This document shows positions 8,699 through 17,166 of a stretch of DNA of 43,723 nucleotides, piece after piece. This stretch comes from Planctomycetaceae bacterium (GTDB lineage: Bacteria > Planctomycetota > Planctomycetia > Pirellulales > Pirellulaceae). Position 1 is the first letter of the stretch, and the number at the start of each line of letters is the position of its first letter. The stretch is taken from NCBI GenBank assembly GCA_018658605.1, contig JABHUV010000213.1, positions 1 through 43,723 on the forward strand, written 5' to 3'. Under the pieces are notes generated by a model. It was not told the DNA's origin. It saw nothing but the letters and a program-made list of their open reading frames with translations, and did no database searches. The position numbers and the translations under genes are program-made.

Positions 8699-9352
8699 GT
8701 GGCGCGGATTTATTTAGTACTGGGAAGCTTTGCCGTCAGTCTTTTGATTGCTAATTTCGGTGTTGGTGTTTGGGTTGGAGACCTCAATGGGGTGGCTGAT
8801 CGGGTGCAACTTGGGGCACAGCAATACAAGGTTGCTCGTGGCAACGGAGAGCAGGGGGCAATTGATGAGGCGCGCGAGGCAATGCTGGTAGCATCCGCAG
8901 AGTTAACTCCAATCAAGAAACGGCACGGCATCCATTTTCTGTTAGGTGTGTTATCCGCATTGGTATGTGTTTTGGTCAATGGAATTGCGATGACCTATTT
9001 TATCGGGTCGAGTAAATGGTGTTCTGAGGTCGTTGATACCTATAGTTTGGATTTGAGTTACGTTCGCAAGAGTCGCACTTTGAAACGGCGAGCCTACCCT
9101 TGGTCCATCAGCAGCGTGGCGGCGATTGTGGTCATTGTGGCTTTTGGCGCTGCGTCAGATCCTGCTACTCAAATCCAATCGTCGGCAAGTTGGGTTACTC
9201 CCCACATGATTGTTGCCATTGCTGGTACGATGTGGTTAATCGTGTCGTTCTTAAACCAAGCTGGTCTTATTGGTTCTCATTACGAGGTGATCAATGAAAT
9301 CGTAGCGGCAGTTGAAGTTCGCCGAGCCGAGATTGGTCAAGCGGACGAGTAG
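8699..9352 (+). CDS. Four-helix integral membrane protein, unknown function
   Basis: A 217-residue protein with four hydrophobic segments at about residues 5-23, 82-105, 133-154 and 170-190. The start is GTG at 8699, chosen because AGGA lies 8 bases before it and no later ATG preserves the first helix. The segment between helices 1 and 2 is hydrophilic and helical. It ends 6 bp before the convergent CvpA gene. I do not recognise a family. An internal cytoplasmic stretch (residues 110-130) is rich in Arg, Lys and Ser. Confidence 0.72.
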   Translation: MARIYLVLGSFAVSLLIANFGVGVWVGDLNGVADRVQLGAQQYKVARGNGEQGAIDEAREAMLVASAELTPIKKRHGIHFLLGVLSALVCVLVNGIAMTYFIGSSKWCSEVVDTYSLDLSYVRKSRTLKRRAYPWSISSVAAIVVIVAFGAASDPATQIQSSASWVTPHMIVAIAGTMWLIVSFLNQAGLIGSHYEVINEIVAAVEVRRAEIGQADE

Positions 9353-9358
9353 CATCGT

Positions 9359-9889
9359 CTATTCGCTTTCATCCGCTTCGATAAGATCGTGCAGTTGTTG
9401 TAGGTAATCGTTGAGTGAATCCTGTAGGTCCGCTGGAATGAGAGGTTCGACGATATCCAGCACGCGGGAAACATACGGTCCCGATTTTGACTTGGCGATG
9501 CGATTGTGCATATTCTCGCCGCCAAAAGCAATGGCACACATGGTTAGAATTGCACATAAAAGCACACCATTAACGATGCCCAATAGTGCACCAGTTTGGC
9601 GGTCAAACGTCTTCATTTCATATTTGTCGATTTGCTTAGCGCAGAAAGCAAATAGCATCCAAATGCCGAGCGATGTCAGCAAATATAGCGATGCCATGGC
9701 GATGAACTTGTTCCACGGCTCATCTACGCCGCTAAGCGCCTCAGCCAGTTCCGGATGAAATTCTCGAGCCACGAAGAAACTAATGACGATCGACGCCACC
9801 ATCGCAATCTGCCAAGCCATTCCTTTTACGGCTCCGATGATTACGGAGAATCCTAATACGGCGAGCATGATGATGTCGTAAGTTTGCAT
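9359..9889 (-). CDS. CvpA-family membrane protein
   Basis: A 176-residue integral membrane protein with four hydrophobic segments, matching the CvpA (colicin V production) family in length and in its N-terminal pattern: a first helix of the type DIIMLAVLGFSVIIGAVKGM, in which GAVKG is the family's typical turn, followed by a helix starting AMVASIVIS. A late segment TGALLGIVNGVLLCAIL is also characteristic (the G-x-x-x-G-x-x-x-G-type helix). CvpA proteins are linked to envelope stress and to purF operons in proteobacteria, but no such gene is near here. It lies 33 bp downstream of dtd and is likely the last gene of the ASPIC-TPR-dtd-cvpA run. Confidence 0.85.
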   Translation of the reverse strand: MQTYDIIMLAVLGFSVIIGAVKGMAWQIAMVASIVISFFVAREFHPELAEALSGVDEPWNKFIAMASLYLLTSLGIWMLFAFCAKQIDKYEMKTFDRQTGALLGIVNGVLLCAILTMCAIAFGGENMHNRIAKSKSGPYVSRVLDIVEPLIPADLQDSLNDYLQQLHDLIEADESE

Positions 9890-9922
9890 AGAGGGGGTAC
9901 TTCCACCACTAAGACGATTGAA

Positions 9923-10363
9923 TTACCAAGATTCCAGCACTAAAGTTACTGGCCCATCATTCACTATTGTTACTTGCATGTCAGCCCCAAAAAGTCCCGA
10001 GGCGACTCGGATACCGCGTTTTGCTGCTTCAATCACAAATTGCTCGTATAGAGGCTCAGCCATTTCCGGGGGAGCAGCGTCTACAAAACTAGGCCGGCGT
10101 CCTTTATAGCAATTGCCCCAAAGCGTGAATTGACTGACGACTAACATTTCTCCTTTGTTATCAAGCAGTGAGCGATTCATTTTCCCTTGGCCATCACTAA
10201 AGATTCTGAGGCCCACGAGTTTATCGACCATCTGTGTTATTTCTTTGTCAGTATCGTCCGGGCCAATTCCGACGAACACCAACATTCCACCTTCGATCTG
10301 CCCAATAACGCTACGAGCTGCTGAGACGCTTGCATGACTTACTCTTTGAACAACAACTCGCAT
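9923..10363 (-). CDS. dtd: D-aminoacyl-tRNA deacylase
   Basis: A 146-residue cytoplasmic enzyme that hydrolyses D-amino acids off mischarged tRNA, preventing their use in protein synthesis. It carries the family signatures: the N-terminal MRVVVQRVSHASV segment, SQFTLWG (active-site Ser-Gln-Phe-Thr), KGRRPSF, and the C-terminal NDGPVT, whose Gly-cisPro pair is the chiral proofreading element. Length matches the normal 145-150 residues and no key residue is missing. It sits 14 bp after the TPR lipoprotein gene and 33 bp before cvpA, so it is probably co-transcribed with genes unrelated to translation. Confidence 0.96.
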   Translation of the reverse strand: MRVVVQRVSHASVSAARSVIGQIEGGMLVFVGIGPDDTDKEITQMVDKLVGLRIFSDGQGKMNRSLLDNKGEMLVVSQFTLWGNCYKGRRPSFVDAAPPEMAEPLYEQFVIEAAKRGIRVASGLFGADMQVTIVNDGPVTLVLESW

Positions 10364-10377
10364 AGGAATGCTTCTAT

Positions 10378-11646
10378 TTAGTTAGCTGTTTGGCGGACAG
10401 GGGGGAGATTGTTCAGCGCAGCGGTGGCTGCTTGATGGTTGGGATCCAACGCCAGTGCCGCTTGATACCAGCTCGCAGCCGCTTGCACGTCGTACAGTTG
10501 TTCAGCGATCTTTCCCAACTCGAAGCGGATGTTGGCATCCGTAGGTACTTGCGCTGCCATCACATTTTTTTCAATATATTGAATTTTAAGCGTTTTGATT
10601 TGTTCGTGCTGTGTAAGGACTGCTCCCGCTTCGTCGGCGTTACCGAGTTGGCGATGAACGTTGGACAGTTTAAACAGGATGCGATCATTTCCAGGATGTT
10701 TTGCCGCAGCTTGGAGGAGTATTGATAATGCTTGCTCTGGTTGGCCAGATTGCATTGCTAGCGTTCCGTGCATTTCCAACGCATGTTCATGTTGTGCGTC
10801 GATACTAAGTGCTTGTTGGATGCATTGCTGTGCTTCATCGAATTCGCCTAAGGCCACGTGACATTCGGCTTGATAGGATCGAGCGTTAGCGACGAGGTAG
10901 GATGGCATGTCATTGAGAGGAAGGTCTGTTAAAGAGGTCAGGGCAGCGTCGTAGTTTCGTAGCCGAATTTGGACCTCTGCTAATTCGACGTGGACTTCCG
11001 AAGTTTGTTCAAATGTTGTGTCACTATCTGCGCGTTTGAGTGATTCTGTATAGTGCGTAACAGCCAGTTCATTTTTATCAAAATCTTTACTGATCAAACC
11101 CATCAACCGATCGGGGCGTGGGTCTTGGGGAGCGAGTTCGGATATTCGTTGACAATGTTTCATGGCGAGTTGCAGCGAACCAAAGTCGTAATATTTAGCG
11201 CTGAGTAGTCGATGTGCGTCGACGTTATCAGGAAACTCGACAATCATTTCGTTCAAGGTTCGCATGGCGCCTGTGGCGTCACCAGTAGCAAGGAAGATGC
11301 GACTGGCCATGATCATACATTCTTCACGGATGCGTTCATCGCCGGCGATTTCACGGAGGCGTTGCATTGACGCTCGATAGTTTAGGACATTGAGATACAA
11401 TATTGCCTCGAGGAATTTCGTCTCGACATTGGCATTTGGCATTTCTTTCAATTGGTTCTTTATTTTGCGTACTTCAGTCCATTCCTCTTGTGCGGCGGCA
11501 GCGCGGCCTTGGCTGAATAAGGCCAAGGGATCTGGCGGTGCGTCGCAGCCGAGTGTCAATAAAGATGATAGGCAATAGAATATCAACAGGCAGAGCAGAG
11601 AACTGTTTGCGAGGGAGTGGTGATTGGGTGATTTGCAATGACTCAT
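10378..11646 (-). CDS. TPR-repeat lipoprotein paired with ASPIC protein
   Basis: A 422-residue predicted lipoprotein. The ATG at 11646 gives a short basic/hydrophobic lead with lipobox LTLGC (Cys34); the longer GTG-initiated frame back to 11733 would overlap the upstream gene and hide the signal. The mature part is a string of TPR-like 34-residue helix pairs, visible from repeated patterns such as the A-x-x-x-x-x-x-L spacing and segments like FPDNVDAHRLLSAKYYDFG, DAQHEHALEMHGTLAMQSG and HPGNDRILFKLSNVHRQLG. TPRs are protein-protein interaction scaffolds. It starts 22 bp after the ASPIC lipoprotein gene. In planctomycetes, TPR and ASPIC/FG-GAP proteins are frequently neighbours and are thought to act together, though the job is unknown. 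Confidence 0.88.
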   Translation of the reverse strand: MSHCKSPNHHSLANSSLLCLLIFYCLSSLLTLGCDAPPDPLALFSQGRAAAAQEEWTEVRKIKNQLKEMPNANVETKFLEAILYLNVLNYRASMQRLREIAGDERIREECMIMASRIFLATGDATGAMRTLNEMIVEFPDNVDAHRLLSAKYYDFGSLQLAMKHCQRISELAPQDPRPDRLMGLISKDFDKNELAVTHYTESLKRADSDTTFEQTSEVHVELAEVQIRLRNYDAALTSLTDLPLNDMPSYLVANARSYQAECHVALGEFDEAQQCIQQALSIDAQHEHALEMHGTLAMQSGQPEQALSILLQAAAKHPGNDRILFKLSNVHRQLGNADEAGAVLTQHEQIKTLKIQYIEKNVMAAQVPTDANIRFELGKIAEQLYDVQAAASWYQAALALDPNHQAATAALNNLPPVRQTAN

Positions 11647-11668
11647 GATTGGCGGAATGTAAATAGAG

Positions 11669-13516
11669 TTAGGGTTGAATAATAGTAAGTTGTTGGTTGA
11701 CGGCAGGGGAGTGAATGATTTGTGTTTCACCACCGGCCCAGTGGACTTCCAATTTTGTTATTTGTGCATTCGCGGCAATGCCAAAGAATATGCGGGAATC
11801 ATTGGAGGATGCAAAGCTGGAACCACCTTTGATTTGACGTATTTGTTTGCCGGTGTTTGTTGTGACTGTCACACGTGTTCCGACTGCCGAGCGGTTACAT
11901 TTGGTACCGATCAATTGCAGCGCGATCCATTGATTATTGTTATCGGTATGATTGATGAGCACACTGCAGTTTTGATTGATATGTGTATAAGCGAGGTCGA
12001 CATAACCGTCGTTATTAAGGTCGCCGGTTGCGATTCCGCGGCCATTATGTTCCGCGGTGAAGTAGGGTCCAAGGCTATGATTGACTTTGGCGAAGCGGCC
12101 ATTATTGTTTTCTAGTGCGATGGGTAGTTGAGTGATGGAGCTGTCGATGGGATAGCGTTGTACGTGACCGTTGGCGACAAATAGGTCTTCATCGCCGTCG
12201 TTATCAGCGTCGACAAAAGCGGTGCCCCAGCCGACGTAGGAACTGGGGAAGCTGAGCATGCCGGTGGCGCTGCTGACATGTTGAAACAGAGCGTTACCTA
12301 GATTTTTATAGAGGGCGAATTGTTCGGACTGAAAATTAGTTACAAATAGATCGGGTAGACCGTCGAGATTGTAATCACCGAGGTCAATTCCCATACTGCC
12401 ATCGGCGTTGCCGGAGTTGTCGAACCCGACGCCGGTTAGCGCGGCAACTTCTTCAAAGGTTCCATCGCCGCGATTGCGCCAAAAGAAATTAGCTTCGGTA
12501 TCGTTAGTGACATAGACATCGATGTCGCCGTCTAGATCGATGTCGGCCATGAGGACTCCGAGTCCTTTACCATATTGTTTATTGTTGGTGGTGCGGATGC
12601 CAGCTTGTTGTGAGATGTCGACAAAGCTACCGTTATCATCGAATTGGAATAGTTGGTCGGGCAGGGGAGCGAAGAGGCGCGGCGAGCAGGTGTCACGGCG
12701 GTTGGTATCATTTTGATTGGACAAGAACGAAGTGTTTTTACCCGCGCAGAATGGATGATTGTCGAACGACCAATCGATATAGTGTGCGACATAGAGTTCG
12801 AGGATGCCGTCGTTATTGATATCGCCCCAAGCTGCTCCGACGCTCCAGGCTTGATCGCTTAGATTTAGATTACTGGCGACTTCCTCAAAGGTTCCATCGC
12901 CGTTGTTGTGAAAGAGGAGGAGGCCGCCGAAACCGGTGATGAGGATGTCGAGGCAGCCGTCATTATCGTAATCGGCAGTGAATGCTCCGTGGCTATAGAA
13001 GGGTTGCACGTTTAGCCCGGCGTCGGCGGTCACGTCGGTGAAGGTAGCATCGCCGTTGTTATGGTAGAGAACGGGAGGGTATCCGTTGATGCTCGGTAAA
13101 AGCCCGCCATTTTCAATGAATTGTCCACCGCCGGTGAAGAGCATGTCGATCAGGCCGTCGTTATCGTAATCAAAAAGAGCGACTCCACCTCCGATTGTTT
13201 CGAGCATGGTATGGTGGTTGGCCTGCTGGTGATTTTGATACTGTGATTTGGGATTCTGTTGCAGTTGTTCAAAGCGGATATTGCTTTTGGGTTCATCGTT
13301 GCTGCGGGGGTTTTGGTTGGTGGAATTTGCGGGATTTTGAGTCGGTATTTGGGTGGGTTGTTGTGGTATTTGCTGGGCCGGGGGTTTTTCTGATATTTCG
13401 GGGTTGGTGGGTGTTTCATGGGTAGTTTGATTACCACAGCCTGAGAGGGCGCTAAATAGGACCAGACAGCAGCTCAGCGCGACTGTTTTTCGGAGGGTTC
13501 TGATCATTTCGTTCAT
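11669..13516 (-). CDS. FG-GAP repeat lipoprotein with C-terminal ASPIC/UnbV domain (CRTAC1-like)
   Basis: A 615-residue exported lipoprotein (lipobox LSGC, Cys near residue 27 with this start). The frame is open to a GTG at 13540; ATG codons at 13516 and 13507 are also possible. After a long Pro/Gln/Asn-rich linker the protein has many Asp-rich repeats of the FG-GAP/VCBS type (ALFDYDNDGLIDMLFTGGG, TADYDNDGCLDILITGFGG, GDYNLDGLPDLFVTNFQ, FVDADNDGDEDLFVANGH), which form a beta-propeller with calcium-binding loops. The last 90 residues match the ASPIC/UnbV domain (RQIKGGSSFASSNDSRIFFG, then a WAGGETQ strand). It heads the ASPIC-TPR-dtd-cvpA group. Probable location is the outer surface or periplasm. 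Confidence 0.92.
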   Translation of the reverse strand: MNEMIRTLRKTVALSCCLVLFSALSGCGNQTTHETPTNPEISEKPPAQQIPQQPTQIPTQNPANSTNQNPRSNDEPKSNIRFEQLQQNPKSQYQNHQQANHHTMLETIGGGVALFDYDNDGLIDMLFTGGGQFIENGGLLPSINGYPPVLYHNNGDATFTDVTADAGLNVQPFYSHGAFTADYDNDGCLDILITGFGGLLLFHNNGDGTFEEVASNLNLSDQAWSVGAAWGDINNDGILELYVAHYIDWSFDNHPFCAGKNTSFLSNQNDTNRRDTCSPRLFAPLPDQLFQFDDNGSFVDISQQAGIRTTNNKQYGKGLGVLMADIDLDGDIDVYVTNDTEANFFWRNRGDGTFEEVAALTGVGFDNSGNADGSMGIDLGDYNLDGLPDLFVTNFQSEQFALYKNLGNALFQHVSSATGMLSFPSSYVGWGTAFVDADNDGDEDLFVANGHVQRYPIDSSITQLPIALENNNGRFAKVNHSLGPYFTAEHNGRGIATGDLNNDGYVDLAYTHINQNCSVLINHTDNNNQWIALQLIGTKCNRSAVGTRVTVTTNTGKQIRQIKGGSSFASSNDSRIFFGIAANAQITKLEVHWAGGETQIIHSPAVNQQLTIIQP

Positions 13517-13856
13517 AGTTAGCAAAATGCGATTTATCACGGTCTTGGCAAAATGGTTGCTGAGCGTGCTGTATTTGTTGTTGCACGAATGATGTAGAGG
13601 TATTGTATCAGCTTCGACGGAAAAGTGTTTACGTCAGTGGGTGGTCATCGTCAGCAGCGGTGCGGGGTTGTTTGGTATTGTTATAGCAGCGTACCATGTT
13701 GCAAAAGCCCCCACTCACAAACCGAACATAACAAACATTATCGGACGTTGCGGCGACCGTGAATTTACAATAATTAGCACCAAGGCTTACTTGCTGGTGC
13801 GCAACAGGTAAAATGTGGCTATGAATTAGCGCTACTGAAGATGCGTGGGGCTTAGA
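13517..13856. other. 340 bp intergenic region downstream of accA
   Basis: No credible gene was found here. It is the upstream region of the ASPIC-TPR operon and the downstream region of accA. An inverted repeat GCACCA-12 nt-TGGTGC at 13777-13800 lies on the accA side and is followed on the minus strand by a T/A-rich stretch, making it a weak candidate terminator for accA. Confidence 0.4.
13777..13800 (-). terminator. Possible weak terminator after accA
   Basis: Perfect 6-bp inverted repeat (GCACCA / TGGTGC) with a 12-base loop, 57 bp after the accA stop, followed on the minus strand by TAATTATTG rather than a clean T-run. Plausible but weak. Confidence 0.3.
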
Positions 13857-14816
13857 TTAGGCTTCGAGATATCGGCCAATCTTGCGAAATTTTTGGTAGC
13901 GATCAGTCAGCAGATCTTCCATGGACTTTTCTTGCAGCTCTCGTAAGCTACGGACCAAATATTGTTTAATTTGGATTGCCATTTGTTGGTGGTCGCGATG
14001 GGCGCCGCCGAGAGGTTCCGGGATTACATCGTCGACGACATCGAGCCCAGGAAGATGTTTGGAGGTAAAACGCAAAGCGTCTGCTGCAGCGGGCGCAAAC
14101 TCGTGGCTTTTCCAGAGAATGCCCGCACAGCCTTCAGGACTGATTACGCTATAGTAACTGTGCTGGAGCATTGCAACCTTGTCACCAACGCCAATCCCTA
14201 ATGCACCACCACTACCACCCTCCCCGATGACGACGCAAATAATGGGTGTTTCTAATCGCGACATCTCGTACATGTTTTCCGCGATGACCCAAGCTTGACC
14301 ACGTTCTTCGGCGCCAATACCGGGATAGGCACCTGGTGTGTCAATAAAACAAATCACAGGTAAATTGTGCTTGGCCGCTAAGTTCATCTTTTGCATCGCT
14401 TTGCGATAACCCTCTGGATGCGCACAACCAAAAGAACAAGCCGTTCGCTCTTTGACGGTGCGGCCTTTTTGATGACCAATTACCATCACTTTTTGATCGT
14501 CAAGTTTTGCAAAGCCAGCGAGCATCGCACGGTCGTCGCCAAACTTGCGATCGCCATGTAATTCTACGAATTCGTCAAACACCAAGGATAAATAATCTCG
14601 GGTATACGGACGATTCTGATGTCGAGCAACTTGGACCGTTTCCCAAGGGCTTAAGTCGCTGTACAAGTCACGAGTCACTTCCGCAATCTGGTTCTGCAGT
14701 TTACGGACTTTACTCGATTCCTTGGACGTTTCTCCATCGTCATTTAGCGCAGCAAGTTCTTGCTCTAATTCAAAGAGCGGTTTCTCAAAGGCCAAAGCTG
14801 GTCCAGAATTATTCAT
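13857..14816 (-). CDS. accA: Acetyl-CoA carboxylase carboxyltransferase subunit alpha
   Basis: A 319-residue cytoplasmic subunit of acetyl-CoA carboxylase, which together with the beta subunit moves the carboxyl group from carboxybiotin to acetyl-CoA to make malonyl-CoA for fatty acid synthesis. Family signatures are evident: the coiled N-terminal FELEQELAAL, the WETVQVARHQNRP and RPYTRDY segments, FVELHGDR, the GHQKGR strand, FGCAHPEGYRKA, the DTPGAYPGIGAEERGQ oxyanion loop, and GEGGSGGALGIGVGD. Length is as expected. No accD is in this window, which is common because the two genes are often apart. It sits 124 bp after the kinase gene. Confidence 0.96.
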   Translation of the reverse strand: MNNSGPALAFEKPLFELEQELAALNDDGETSKESSKVRKLQNQIAEVTRDLYSDLSPWETVQVARHQNRPYTRDYLSLVFDEFVELHGDRKFGDDRAMLAGFAKLDDQKVMVIGHQKGRTVKERTACSFGCAHPEGYRKAMQKMNLAAKHNLPVICFIDTPGAYPGIGAEERGQAWVIAENMYEMSRLETPIICVVIGEGGSGGALGIGVGDKVAMLQHSYYSVISPEGCAGILWKSHEFAPAAADALRFTSKHLPGLDVVDDVIPEPLGGAHRDHQQMAIQIKQYLVRSLRELQEKSMEDLLTDRYQKFRKIGRYLEA

Positions 14817-14940
14817 GGTTGTTACCCGTCGCTGCCAAACAAAAAAGCATTCGTCTGTTTGCGGTTAAATTGCCGCGGTCATTGTGAACATAATAGTAAA
14901 CCTAATTGATGTCTCTCGAAATACCTATTTTGACCAATTC

Positions 14941-15831
14941 CTAAAACTCCGCATCCTCGGCAGAAGACATTTTTGATGGATGAATTACTTGAGCTTTATA
15001 GATTCTCATGGAACTGAGACGTGTCAGTATGAGGGCAATGGAATCTGGACGATCGGTTGGTTTTTTACTTAACATTTCAGCAACGAGATCACTGAATTCT
15101 TGAGTGATGTTTCTGTTGATACTGCAGATCGGAGGAGCCTTCATATGCAGATGACGAGTAAGCAAGTTTTCTGGTGAATCACCTGTAAACGGCACTTTGC
15201 CAGTCGTGATTTCTGTCAACAAGCATCCCACGCTATAAATGTCGCTACGGTTGTCCAGCGACTTATGGCGAATCTGCTCGGGAGACATATAACTTCGAGT
15301 TCCCGCGATCGTCTTGGACTTTCCTCCTCCCAACATCCGCCCGAACTTGGAGGTTATTTTGACAGCCAGCGCAAAGTCAATCAGCTTGCAATGTCCTTCA
15401 TCATCAACGAGAAAGTTGTCGGGTTTGACATCACAATGCACCCAACCCTGATCATGTATGAACTTAAGCCCTTCAAGTACATTGTTTATCACGGTTGTAG
15501 CGTGGTAATTCATTAAATCATATTCACTCCGTAACCGTTGCTTTAGGTTCTGAAAAGGGCTGAACTCAATCGATAAATATGGCACACTGTGCTTGGCATC
15601 GACTTCGTAAACTTTATTGACAAACTCATTATTGAATTCCTTAGCGACGTCGAATTCGTGCTGCAAATATTTCAGCTCAGTTTTATCTTTGCGCCGCTCT
15701 GCTACCAAAGTTTTCAGCGCAACTTTTTGTCCCGTATTGTCATTGATTGCTTCATAGATCTGACAAGTTGAGCCTGATCGAATCAGTCGAACAACTCGGA
15801 AGCTCGCAATGTAATCATGTCCTCGTGCCAC
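14941..15831 (-). CDS. Soluble Ser/Thr protein kinase with altered HRD and DFG motifs
   Basis: A 296-residue Hanks-type kinase consisting of the catalytic domain only, with no transmembrane segment or sensor domain. The start is GTG at 15831 with AAGG about 8 bases upstream. Visible parts: a degenerate glycine loop (RSGSTCQIYEA), the ATP-lysine Lys40 in VALK, Glu near residue 59, catalytic Asp134 in HCDVKPDN (the usual HRD is HCD, so it is a non-RD kinase), metal-binding Asp152 in DFA (usual DFG), the activation-segment GTRSYMSPEQ (SPE at 183-185), Asp197 and Arg261. All catalytic Lys/Asp residues are kept, so activity is plausible but regulation is probably unlike that of RD kinases. Targets are unknown; it lies between accA and a glycosyltransferase. 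Confidence 0.9.
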   Translation of the reverse strand: MARGHDYIASFRVVRLIRSGSTCQIYEAINDNTGQKVALKTLVAERRKDKTELKYLQHEFDVAKEFNNEFVNKVYEVDAKHSVPYLSIEFSPFQNLKQRLRSEYDLMNYHATTVINNVLEGLKFIHDQGWVHCDVKPDNFLVDDEGHCKLIDFALAVKITSKFGRMLGGGKSKTIAGTRSYMSPEQIRHKSLDNRSDIYSVGCLLTEITTGKVPFTGDSPENLLTRHLHMKAPPICSINRNITQEFSDLVAEMLSKKPTDRPDSIALILTRLSSMRIYKAQVIHPSKMSSAEDAEF

Positions 15832-15969
15832 GGATTCCGCCTTAACTTATAAGTGTCAATAATTTAAAATCTACCTGCTAATTGTCCGGCATGCTTTTCT
15901 GTGCTGATTTTACATCAAAACAATCGGTCAGCGAAAGGTGGAGCAAAAGAAGTTCGGTACGTTGTTATT

Positions 15970-17124
15970 TTAGGCGAGCAGGTGTTCGTAGAGTGTGCGA
16001 ATCTGATTTGTCATTATTTGATGTGGGTACATGGTTTCGCACATTCGTTTTCCTCGGCTCCCTAATTCTTCTCGCAATGATTTGGATTTTGCTAATTTCA
16101 ATATCGCAGTCTCCAATGCCGATATGTCTCGTGGTTCAATCAGATATCCAGTTTCATCAGAAATGCAAACTTCCTTGGCGCCATCGATATCAAAACTGAC
16201 GACCGGACGCCCTGCTAATAGCGCTTGAGGTAACGCTCGAGCCAATCCCTCCCGTAAACTTGTATGCGCTAAGATGTCCATGGCCCCAAGATATCGAGGA
16301 ATTTGAGATGGAGGAACTAGCCCGGTAAAGTGAAAATGTTCAGAGAGCCCTGCCCGCTCAATTTGCGTTTCAATATGTTTACGCAGGATACCATCGCCGA
16401 CCAACAAAAAATGTATCGCTGGATTGGTTTTGATGATCTCGCTGGCGGCCGTAACTAAGTACTCGTGTCCCTTTAGGTCAAACAAACGGGCAATCTTTCC
16501 GACAACGATATTGTCTTCGCTAAAACCGAGTTCTTGTCGTACGGAACTTCGATACGAATCTGCCTGAATGAAATCCGAGATGTCCATCCCGCTATAGATG
16601 GTCGAGAATTTTTCTAACGGAGCGACTTTCGCCGCTACCAGTTGATTGGTCATTGCATCGCAGACACTGATTAGCTTGTGGCAGCGGCGAGCGGCGAATT
16701 TTTCACAGTAGCGAAACAGGTAGCGAGGCAATGGATTTTGATATGGATGGAAGGGAGCGCCGTGTACTGTATGCACGATCCCTCTTATTTTAAGGCGATG
16801 AGCGGCCCAACGGCCAAGTAGCCCTGCTTTAGCGCTGTGAGTGTGTACGATGTCTGGTTGCAATTCGCGCAGTAGTTGTTTGATCTGGCGGTACGCTTGC
16901 CAATCGTGCCAAGGGTGAATGTTGCGCCGCAATGAGGGCGCAACGGCCATGTTTAATCTTGGATGGGAATTGGCGTTAAATAGTTCTCCTTCTGGGCCAA
17001 GCGATGGGCCGCTGATTAGTGTGACATCGTCACCGTGGTCGTTAATCAAGTCCGTGCAATTATACAGCGTGTTTTCTTGAGCACCGCCAATGATCATGCG
17101 TGTAATAATATGTACGATTTTCAT
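15970..17124 (-). CDS. GT4-family glycosyltransferase
   Basis: A 384-residue GT-B-fold glycosyltransferase, which transfers a sugar from an activated donor to a lipid or glycan acceptor. The ATG at 17124 is preferred over the TTG one codon upstream. The N-terminal half starts KIVHIITRMIIGGAQEN (the Gly-rich acceptor loop of GT4) and contains VHTHSAKAGLLGR. The C-terminal half has VVGKIARLFDLKGHEYLV (donor-phosphate Arg and Lys), FLLVGDG and the donor loop REGLARALPQALLAGRPVV, in which the second Glu of the E-x7-E motif is Gln. Such variants are seen in planctomycete relatives as far as I recall. There is no neighbouring polysaccharide cluster, so the acceptor cannot be guessed. It starts 42 bp after truA. 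Confidence 0.92.
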   Translation of the reverse strand: MKIVHIITRMIIGGAQENTLYNCTDLINDHGDDVTLISGPSLGPEGELFNANSHPRLNMAVAPSLRRNIHPWHDWQAYRQIKQLLRELQPDIVHTHSAKAGLLGRWAAHRLKIRGIVHTVHGAPFHPYQNPLPRYLFRYCEKFAARRCHKLISVCDAMTNQLVAAKVAPLEKFSTIYSGMDISDFIQADSYRSSVRQELGFSEDNIVVGKIARLFDLKGHEYLVTAASEIIKTNPAIHFLLVGDGILRKHIETQIERAGLSEHFHFTGLVPPSQIPRYLGAMDILAHTSLREGLARALPQALLAGRPVVSFDIDGAKEVCISDETGYLIEPRDISALETAILKLAKSKSLREELGSRGKRMCETMYPHQIMTNQIRTLYEHLLA

Positions 17125-17166
17125 CAATAATAGATTACCCTAGAACCCGTCTTGGTAGTTAGTCCA

